Shown piece after piece: positions 51,101 to 63,100 of a DNA stretch of 64,000 nt. The notes beneath the pieces are model-generated. The model was given only the letters and a program-made list of their open reading frames with translations, did no database searches and had not been told where the DNA came from. The position numbers and the translations under genes were made by a program. The stretch's first letter is position 1, and every line of letters starts with the position of its first letter. Source of the DNA: Clostridiales bacterium (GTDB taxonomy: Bacteria > Bacillota > Clostridia > TANB77 > CAG-508); the NCBI GenBank assembly GCA_019417465.1, contig DXVF01000001.1:90196-154195 (forward strand), in the 5' to 3' direction.

Positions 51101-54100
51101 ACAGAGTTTGCCTTAACATATTCTATTTCTTTATTATCAGAAACAATATTAATTGTTAAAGTATGTGTAATTGTTGTAACACCATCTTCTGCTATTGTTT
51201 TAATTGTAACTACAACTTGTCTTACCCCATCTGTATTAACATTTGTTGTTACATCACCTTTATCCTCCATCATAGTTCCATCTATTTCAATTTGAGTATT
51301 AGAATCTGCTGTTTTAATTCTTAAGGTAGAAGTTTTTACACTTTCTAAAACTTCGGCTGTATAAGATATTCCATCTTCATTTACTTCTATCTCTTCTTCA
51401 TTTACCCATAATCTAATAATTGATGCATCTTTTGATAATTTTTTAATTACTAATGTTCTTATTTCCTTTGTTCCATCTTCTGCAATTATAGTAATATCAT
51501 ATACATTTTCTGTACTTACAGTTGTTAAACTTTCAGTCACTGTATGTTTACTTAAATCCCCTGTATCTATTTTAACTGTAGCTTCTTCATTTTCAGTTTC
51601 CACATACACTTCTGATTCATCAACTGAATAATCAATAATTGCTAAATATGTTTTAGTTGTTTCATCATATGATTCTGTAATATCTTTATCATTAACTTTT
51701 ACTACAGATAAATTTGTATTATTTGAAACTTGTTCTATTTCAAGTGTATATGTTTTTGTAGTTACACCATCTTGTGCTGTTATAGTAAATGGTACACTAA
51801 CAACTTTTGTTTCATTTGGAAGTGTATATGTAACTGTACTTGTTCCTATATCTACTACATTTGTATCAACTTGTACTGTTGCATATTGATTTGCTGCTGT
51901 AACTGTAATTTCTACTTTTGATGCACCTGGTGTAGCTGAAATATAATATGTATCTTCATCTGTTAATATAGCAGATTTTCCATCAACTTTTACACTTTCA
52001 ACTCCCACATCAGAAGATTCTACTGTTATATAAACTGTATATAATTGTATTGAACCATCTTCTGCAGTTACTTTTACAGATATAGTTTCTTCTTGTTCAT
52101 CTATAGTTATTGTTTCTGTTTTTGTATGAACCACTTCTGTTTCATCATCAATTTGTATTAATGCTCCTTCATGAGTAGTTTCTAAGTATAATGGAACACT
52201 CGAAATTCCTGGTTTTATAAATGCTCTATATTCCTTATTGTTTTCTTCAATTTCTACCCCATTTATTTTAACTATCTTTAATGTATTATCACTTGATATT
52301 TTTTCAATATTTACCATATATTGTTTTATAGTTCCATCTTGTGCTTTAACTGTAACACTTACCTTTTTAGATATAACATCTGTCATATCAACATCATATG
52401 AATCTGTTCCAATTGAATATTCATTATCCTCTATCTTAACTTGTGCATATGCACTTACTGTTTTTACATCCATATGATATTTTTCAGTTTGAATTGGAAC
52501 TTTTACAGTGTACTCTCCATCAAACTCTGTTCCAACTTTTCCTTCAACTTTAACATATTCAAGTTCTGTATTTGAAGATTTTTTAATTACCTTTAATGTG
52601 TATTCAACTAAATCTTCTTCTACAGGAGAACTTACAACTATTTTTAAAGTTGTTTCATCTTCCTCAGTATTTAATGTAAAGCTTAAGCTACCTGTTCCTG
52701 TGGCAATATTTCCAGCTTCTACATTTACAGAGTTTGAAGTTGGATTTATTGTTACATTAGCAGATGTTAAGGATGGATCTATCCAAGCAATATATTCTCC
52801 CTCTTCATTTAGAGTTACAATATCACCTTCAACAACAATTGTATCAAGAGTTAATAAATATTTTTTAATTATTGTTAATGTATACTCTTTTTCGCTACCA
52901 TCTTCTGCTTGTACAGTAATTGTTACTTTATTTACATCATCTGGTAATGAAATTTCTTTTGCTATTACATTTACTTCATATTCATTTGTATCAATTTTAA
53001 CTTTAGCATTACTATCTGATGTAACTGCTGTTAAGTTTAATGTAGTTAACTCATTTGATACAATCATTTGATATGTTTTTTCACCAGTTTGAGTTATCCT
53101 GTCTTCTGATACTCCTTGTGCAGAAATAGATAATAATGAATTATCACTTGAATTTCTCTTTAATGTTAAGTAATGTGTTTTAATTGTTCCATCTTCTGCT
53201 GTTACTACAATTTCAATTTTCTTTTCTTGACTTATAATACTTACATCTTCTGTATTTTCATGTAAAATATCTGTATTTCCATCTATAGAAATATAAGCAT
53301 TTTCGTCTATAGTAACACCTTTTACAGTAGCTTGTGTATCATTTCCAATTTTCACCTCATATTTTCCATCTATTGGAACTACTAAAGTACCATTTACGTA
53401 AATTTCTATATCAGTATTATTAGACATTTTTTCAATATTTAATTTATATGTTGTTTTAGTTCCATCTTCTGCTGTTACAATAATATTAAATATTGTAATA
53501 TCTTCTGCTAAGCTTTCTGTTTTTATAATTGTATTTGATGTTCCAGCATCTCCAATTCCTACTGTAGATAACATATCATCTGTAAGAGCTTCTATATTTA
53601 CTTGTGTTTTAGAAGTTCCTACTTTTGTATGATATTCTCCATCATCTCCTATATCTATAATGTTTCCATCAACCTTTAAGTAAGCTAATTTTGAATTATC
53701 AGACATTGTAGTAATTTCTAATAGGTAATCCTCATTTGTAGCTCCATCTTGTGCCAAAATATTAATATTTACAGTAGTAGTATCTGAGGATACATCTTTA
53801 TTAATAACCTGTGTGCTTATACCTTTATTTGCTGTAAATTCTGCAATTTTTACATATGCTAAACTATCATCTGAAATAGCTTCTACAGTATATTCAGTTA
53901 TAGTTTTTGGAACTCTAACTTGATATTTGTTTGTATATGGAACTAATGAAGCCTTTATACCATTTACTGTTATTTCTTTTGCTTTTGTATTATCTGGTAA
54001 TCCATAAATTATTAAATTATATGTTTTTAATGTTCCATCTTCTGCTTTTACATTTATTTTTACTGTTATATCTTTAGAATCCATCTGAACAGTTTTTTCT

Positions 54101-57100
54101 ATTTCACCTAATTCATATGCTATGTTATTAATTGCAATATTTGTATTTTCATCAAGTGCTTTAACGTCTACTAGAATTTCAGTTTCTTTATCTTTTAAAG
54201 TAATCTCATAAGTATCAACTTCAGAAGTACTTAAAATTGCATCTACTCCATTAACTTTTACAAATTCTAAGTCCACATTAGAAGATAATCTTTCTAATAT
54301 TAATGTATATTTAGCTTCTGTTCCGTCTTGGGCTTTTACTGTAATTTCAATACTATAAGTATCACCTGTAAAAGTAATATCTAGTGTATCTTGTCCTGCT
54401 TTATATTCATTTGTATCTATTTTTACTTCTGCAAGTTCATAATTTGTAATTGCTGTAATTAGCATTTGTGTAATTTTTGCATTAATTTTTGCTCTATAAA
54501 TATTGCTTCCAGATTCTTTTACAGCAGTAACACTCATTTCATCATTAGAAACTGTAATTTCTTTTAATGTATTATCTGTAGATGGTTTCTTAATTAATAA
54601 TGTGTATGTTGCTGTATCTGAAATATCTTCGCTATTAGTAACTGTAATTGTATATGTATTTACAAGATCTGGAGTATTTACTGTTACAGTACTACTTCCA
54701 ACTTCTGAAGGCTCTGTTCCAATTTGAACAGTACTTGTATTTACAGACGCGATAGCTTGTACTTCTGCATTTGTAGCAGTATTTGCTATAAATGTTTCAT
54801 AAATTCCTTCACTATTTTGTTTTATCTCTACTCCATTTACATATACAAGACCAAGTCCTGTAGCATCTGGTTTTCTTATAATTGTTAATGTATATTCTTT
54901 TGAATCTGTTCCAGCAGTTACTTTAATTTTTACTTGAGTAGTATCTTCAGTTAATGTTATTTTTCTTGTTGACTCTTTAGTTTCTTCTCCAATACTATTA
55001 ATATCAACTCCTGCTAAATCATATAATGCAATTGCTTGAACATTTACTTCTGTAACATTTTTATCAACCATTATACTATATTCTAAGAAGTTATTTTTAG
55101 TAGCATCAATTCCATCAACTTTTAGTGATTCAAGTTCTGTTACAGCTGATTGTTTATAAATAGTTAATACATAATTAACTTCTTTTCCACTTTCAGCAAT
55201 TACTTTAATTGGAACCGTTTTTATCATTATATCTTTTAATGATACATCTTTTGAATCCTCATGTAGAATTTCTGCATTTCCATCAATACCCACTTTTGCA
55301 TTAATATCTGTTGTAACCGCCTTAATTGTAGCATCATCAATATCTTCTACAATTATTGAATATTCTGTAGAGCTTGTAGCTGTTGCTTCTATATCATTTA
55401 CATATAAATGCTCTAAATCAACAATATTAGATTGTTTGATTACTGTTAGAGTATAACTAAATTGTGTTCCATTTTCAGTTTCTACTAAGATGTCTATTTC
55501 ATTTGATGGGTCTGGTAAGTTTACAGTCTCTATTAAAGTTCCTTTTTCATACCATGTTATTCCACCATCTATACTAATTTTATCATTTGTATCTTTTGTT
55601 GTTACTAATAAGTTTCCTGTGTTTTCATCTGTTGCAATAGTAACTTCATATTTCATTACTCCAGATACTTGTGCATCAACAGCATTAACAGATAATTTTT
55701 CAATTCTTTGTGCATCTAATGGAACAACTACAACTTTTACTTCCTCTTCTGCTCCTGTATCTTTCATTGTTATAGTTAATGTAGTCTCACCATCAAGTAC
55801 TGCTTTTATTTCATTTTCTGATTCTACTGTTGCAATATCTGTATCTAGAATTTCTAATTCGAAATCATTTTCTGTTCTTGCATCTTCTTTTAGCACATTG
55901 TATCTTACAGACTCAATTTCTATTTCTAATACATCATTAACACTCATTAGTATATTTTCTGGTGTAGCTTTAATTTCTCGAGTTCCTACTAATGTGTATT
56001 CTTGTGATGGTTCTTTTGTACCATTTCCTAGTGCTCCATATGTGTTTAATCCAGACGCATATACTAATCCTGAATTTGTAATTACATATGTATTATTCAT
56101 TCCACTACCAATTGAATTTACATTTTCAAAAGCTTGCACTGGTGTACTTACAGCTGAAGTACTTCCAATTCCCAATTCTCCATTTGAATTTGTTCCGAAA
56201 TTGTATACTTTTGCATCATTTGTAAGAATCATATAACTATCATTTTTAGCTGTTATATCTATAGCATTTCCTAATGTATATACATCTTGAACTGTACTTG
56301 CAACTTTTTGTACATTTCCATCTTTTGTAAGAACAATTAGTTCTTTTCCGCATGCTACTTTTGCTACATTTGTAACTGTAGTAACTTCTGTTGGAACTTG
56401 GCAATTAGAACCTATAATACTTTGTGTATTTCCAAATACATACAATTTTCCATTTGCATCTACTAATACTGTGTAATCATCTCCTGCTGCTATATCTACT
56501 ATATTTGCTCCTAGAACTTCTATTAATGTTGGAGTCTCTGCTATTTTAGTATCACCTGTTCCTAATTGTCCTACATCATTATATCCCCATGTATATACTT
56601 CTCCATATTTTCCTAAAGCTACAGCATGTGATTTTCCTACTGCTATTTTAGTTATATTAATTATGTTACTTATTAATGTAGGTGCCTGTCTTATGTTTCT
56701 ATCTCCTAATCCTAATTGTCCTACATTATTTAGACCAAAGCTCCATACATTTCCATCATTTCTTAATGCTAATCCAAAGTTTCCTCCTATAGCAATATTT
56801 GTATATGATTTTAATATATTTACTTCTTTTGGTACATCTGCACTATTTAAACTTCCATTTCCAAGTTCACCATTTGAATTGTAACCAAAGCTCCATAAGC
56901 TTCCATCTGCTTTTAATACAACAGTATAATCATTACCACCATCAACTCTTGGTGCAACTTTATTATCTTTTTCTATAACTCTTACAATTACAATTTGTAC
57001 ATCACCTGTTGTTTTTTCTGTTACTTTAACCCATGTTGTTCCAACTTTAACACCTGTTACTGTACCTGAATTATCGACAGTTGCAACACTTGTGTTTAAT

Positions 57101-60100
57101 GATACATACTCATAATCGCTATTTTGTATATTATCTTTAAATACATTAAATTCAAATTGTGAATTTACTTCAATCTGTTTTGTACCTTCAATATTAACTG
57201 AAATGTCATTATCACGTATACTAAATCCTTGGTTTCCTATTTGAACTGGAACATTACTATTTGAAACAGTTCTTATATCACTTGTTCCATGATAATAATC
57301 TCCCCATGCCCAAACAGTACCATCATTTTTAATTGACATCATATATGTATCTCCTGAATCTGCAGAATATACATCACTTATTGTTGTAGATTCAGTAAAT
57401 ACTTGTTTATAATCACTTGTTCCATCACCTAATTGTCCTAATGTATTTAATCCTGCTACATATAGTTTTCCATCTTTAGTTACAATAGTAGAATTAAATC
57501 TTCCTGCTGATACTTCTTTAATTCCTGTTATATCAGTTATTTGAACTGGAGTATCTGTTGTATCTAATGAATTTATTCCTAACTGTCCATGAACATTATA
57601 TCCCCATACATATAATTTTCTATTTGTTGTTAATGCCATATTATGGTATTCACCACTAGAAATATATGCTACATTTTCTAAGTTTTCTACTTTTGCAAAT
57701 GTATTACGTTTATATTCTGTTCCTGTCAAAGCTCCAAAGCTATTATTTCCAACTGTCCAAACTATTCCATTTGTTGTTAATAGCATTGTATGTGATTTTC
57801 CTGATTGAACATCTAAAACATTTTTCATTGTTTCTACTTTTGTAGGTAATATTCTATTATCATAATTTCCTACTCCAAGCTGACCATCAGTATTTAATCC
57901 CCATGCAATTAGTTCATTATTTTCAGTTATACCAAAAGATGAGTTATATCCAGCTGCTATTTTAACTATTTTATCATCTAAATCTACTTTAACTGGTATA
58001 TTAGAACTTGTAATTCCATCTTTTCCAAGTTGCAAATATTGGTTTCTTCCCCAAGTCCAAACATATCCGTTTTCATCTAAGGCCATTACATGGCTTTCTC
58101 CAACTGCAATTTGAACTATTTTTGCATTTGTTCCATCAAATGTAACTTTTCTTAAGTTATCACTTGATACATTGTTTCCTATACCACATTCACCATTTGT
58201 ATTTAATCCATATGTCCAAACTGTTCCATCATATTTTAGTATAACTTGTGTTGAATTAACAGTTTGAACTGAAGGTTTAATAGCAATTCCTTCTCTAATT
58301 ACACTTACTTGTACAATAGAAATATTATCTGTTCCATCTTGACTTACTGTAATAGAAGTTGTTCCTTCTTCTAGTCCAGTTACTTCTCCAGATAAACTAT
58401 CAACTTTTACTACAGACTTATCATTTGAAGTAAATGTAATTCCACTTGATGTTTCATCTTTAATTAGATTAAATGATTTTACTTTTGCAGTTAAAGTTTG
58501 TTTTGCAGATTTTTGAATTGTTAAATGGTTTGTACTTACAATTACATCTTCTGTTCCAACTAAAACTTTTTCTATAGAATTTGCATTTACACCATTTCCT
58601 AATGTTCCGTTTACACCTAATCCCCAATCATAAACTTTACCATTAGAATTTACATATGTACTGCTATTTGTTCCAGCAGAAACTATAATTCCATCTGAGA
58701 TACTTTGTATCTTTTTAGGTAATACTTGGTCAGATACTTGATCTGTTCCTAATTTATTATTTTCATTAGAACCCCATGTATAAACCTCACCATTTTGCAA
58801 TACTGCAATACTAAAGTTTTCTCCTGCATCAATATCTTTAATATCAGTTAAACTTGATGTTCCTGTGCTATTTCTTACAACTGTTGGTGTTAAACAATTT
58901 ACTTTTGTACCATTTCCGCATTGTCCATTAGTATTTGTTCCCATTGCATATGCTGTTCCATCTGATTTTAAGAAAATTACATGGTTTGTTCCTACTGCTA
59001 TTTTTATAATATTTTCTAAACCATCTACAGCTTCTTTTGTAGATAAATTAATCACTTTGTTATCTTTTGTAATACCATAATTTCCATATATTGCAGATAT
59101 ATCGTCTAATTTTTCGAGCTTTAATGCAAGCTTGTTATACCCATTACCACATGCATAAATATTTCCATCATAATCTAATAAATATGTTGTATTTTCTACT
59201 GCTGAAATTCTTGCGATATTTTCTATCTGTTTTCCATATTCATCAATTACTTCTACTAATGTATTAGAATTTGATAATGTTCCATTTCCCAATTGTCCAG
59301 AAGTATTTAATCCTGCTGAATAAACTTTTCCTTCTTCTGTAAGAACTACTATATGATTACTTCCTACAGCTGTTTGAACAATACGTTTTTCTATTTTAAT
59401 TTGAGATGGAATATTTGTATTTACATTATTTCCTAATGCTAATTGTCCATTAGTATTTAGTCCCCAACTCCAAATTGTTCCATCTATTTTTAACGCTATA
59501 CTAAAGTCATTTGCAGTTTTTACATCAATTACAGATTTCGCATTATCTACATCTTTGTCTAATACTTCTATATAAATGTTTTGGTTATTATTACTTGAAT
59601 TATGGCTAATTACAACTGTTGTAAGTCCAGGAGATACACCTTTAATAATTCCATTTGATACTGTAGCTATTTTTTCATCAATAGAATTAAATGTAAATCC
59701 TGTAGAATCTATTATATCTTGTCTTAAATTAAATGTATTATTTAATGTTGCATTTATAGTGTAATCTTCGCCTTCTTTTATTGTAATAGTATTATCTTTA
59801 TTTATTATTTTTACACTTCCAATTAAGGTTGGCTCAGATTTTTCTAACTTATCTCCATGACCTAATTGTCCACATGTATTTGTTCCCCAAGAATATACAA
59901 ATCCATCATCAGCTACATATGTAGCATAATTTTGACCTGCAGATATTCTTTCTACATTACTACTTGTTACTCTTGCTGGACTCATAACATAATTATCAGT
60001 TATACCTAAACCTAAACTTCCATTACTATTTCTACCAAAGCTATAAACTTCATTATCTTTAGTTAATACATAAGAATTATATTGACCAGCTTTAATGCTT

Positions 60101-63100
60101 TCTACATCTGGCAATTTAGTAATTTTAGTTGGTGTGTCTGTACTTTGAATACTACCTAATCCTAATTGTCCATATGAGTTATTACCCCAAGCATAAACTT
60201 TGCCATCTGATGCTAATGCTAGATAATGACTATCTCCTGATGCTATTTCTACAATATTTGTTAATATTGGAACTTTTTGATTTATATTATTTAGATTCCA
60301 TACTGTTCCATATTCTGAAAGAATTAATTTTCCACTAATATCTATTATTTTTGAATAGAAGTTTAGTTTAGTTGGAATAGGAGTATATCCTTCTCCCCAT
60401 ATATATAATTCTCCATCACTATTAATTGCCATACTTGTATTTTCATAGCATTCTATTTGAACAATATCTTCTAGTCCTTCAATTTTTGTTATAACTCCAC
60501 TATTTAATCCTGTAGAATTTCCAAGTTGTCCTAAACTATTTGCACCAAATGCATATACATTTCCATTATTATCTAATGCTAATGTATGATTTTTACCTAC
60601 TGCAATTTTTGTAAATACTACTCCTTCTGAATTTAATACTTCTTGTGGTGATGTGTAATTTATATTATTTACTTCACCTACTCCACATTGACCATATGAG
60701 TTATCACCAAATGTCCAAATTGTTCCATTTGTTTTTAATCCTACTGTGTGTTTTCCACCAGCTCTTGTATCCATTACAGATGTTTCATCTGCTTTTAGTA
60801 CATTTATTTCTACTCTTCTAGCTAAACTTCCAGATTCTATATCAATATATGTTTTTCCAATACCTTTTGATGTAACATTTCCATAAGAATCTACTATTGC
60901 TATCGAGTCATCTTGTGATGAAAACTCTATATCTTTTGAATCTGTATAATCATATAGATTAAATCCAAAATTATAAGTTGCATTTATTTTTTTACTTTCA
61001 TCAACATTATTAAATGTAAGTTCTAATACATCTACAGATAAATAGTCTGAACTAATATTCTCAGGTATATTTATTGCTACAGTTGATGTATTACCTAACT
61101 GTCCATACTCGTTATATCCTGTTGCCCAAACACTACCATCTTCTTTAGCATATAAACTATAATGTTTACCCATTTGAGCGATAAATACATTACTTAAGTT
61201 TGTATCTTCATTTTCTATAACATTTTTTGGAACTTGAGTACTTACTGTATTTCCTAATCCAAGTTCTCCATATCCATTATTACCGAAAGCTAAAACTTCT
61301 CCATTATCAGTAATTACAAGTGATGCGTAATATCCTGAACTTATAGATGAAATACCTTTCATTCTAGTGCCATCTGTATCCATTATTTGTTTTGGTATTG
61401 AACCACCAATATCTGTTAATGCTCCTAAACTTGCATATCCCCAGCCCCATACTGTTCCATCATCTTTTAATGCTAGAACTTGGTCTGTTGTTGATGCTGA
61501 TATATCAATTATTCCAGAGATATTTGAAACTTTTACTGGACTTGTTCTAATAGTATTAGTTCCATCTCCTAATTGACCATTTGAATTATATCCCCAAGAA
61601 TAAACATTTCCTTCATCTGTTATAGCATATGCAGATTTATTTCCACCTTCTATTTTGGTAACATTTGATATTTCGGTTAAAATTGTAGGCATATTAGTAC
61701 TTGTTTTATTTCCTAATCCTAATTGTCCATAATCATTTAGTCCCCAAGTATAAACATTTCCACTTTCATCTAATGCCATAGACATATTAGTAGCTGTTGA
61801 TATTTCTTTAATATTTTCTAAGTATCCACTTTCAGTATTTGCTTTTACTTGAACTGGAATATTAGAACTTGTATTATCACCAGTACCTAATTGTCCATTA
61901 GTATTTAGTCCCCATGCATATACTGTTCCATCTTTTCTTAGTGCTAATACATGGTTTGTACTTACTGAAATTCTAACTACATTATCAATATCAACTTTAG
62001 TTGGAGCTAGTCTATTTAAATTATCACCTAAACCAAGCTCACCATTAGTATTTAATCCCCATGTCCACACTGTTCCATCAGATTTTAATGCTACACTTGA
62101 ATATTCTGTTGTAGCAAGTGCTGGGAATGCAATATCATTTTTTTCTAATACATAAACATCAATATAGATTGTTTTTTGTGTATTAGTTTCTGTAATTCCT
62201 ACTTTTGTTTTTCCACGTTTTATACCTGTAATTACTCCTATATCTGAGACATCTACGATTTCCTTTTTGTTACTTGCATATGCAAAATCTCCGTCTTTCA
62301 TATCATCATATAGTAAGTTAAATCCTACATTTAATTGTGGATTTATTTGATATGTTCCACCAATTTCTGGAATAGTTACAGCTGTATCTTGAACTTTTAT
62401 TTTTATATCACTTATGCAAATCCAAGATTTACTTGTAATTGTTGTGCCATTACCTAATTGTCCATAACTATTTTTACCTGTTACCCATACTGTTCCATCT
62501 TCTTTTACAATACTAGAGTGAGTATCACCAGCATCTACTTCTAATATTTCTGTAATAATATCAGATGCCTCACTATATTTAATTGGTTCTGGGTTTAGTC
62601 TTGTAATAGTTACTTCATCACCAAATTGATAATTACTATCTAATCCCCATCCATAAGCTGTTCCATCATATGTTTTAGCTAAAACGTGTTTTGTTCCAGC
62701 TGATACAGATTCAATATTAGTTAAATCTGTTCCATCTGCTAATTTAACTTTAACAGGTGTTAAGCTATTAGTTGTTGTTCCATTTCCAAGTTGTCCGCTT
62801 CCATTAATACCAAAGCTATATACTTCTCCACTTTCTGTTACAAGCAAATTATAATTAATTCCACTTTCAATCTGTAATATATTAGATACACTTGTTAATT
62901 TAGTTGCTTCTAATACATTTGTTTTTGTACCTAATCCTAATTGTCCAGAAGTATTTAATCCCCATACATATACATTTCCATCTATATCTAAAGCTATTGA
63001 AGAATGATTTCCAGCTGAAATTTCTTTAATTTTAGTTAGTTTTCTAACTTCCACAGGGATACTTCTTCTTGTTGTAGTTGTATCACCTAATTGTCCATAT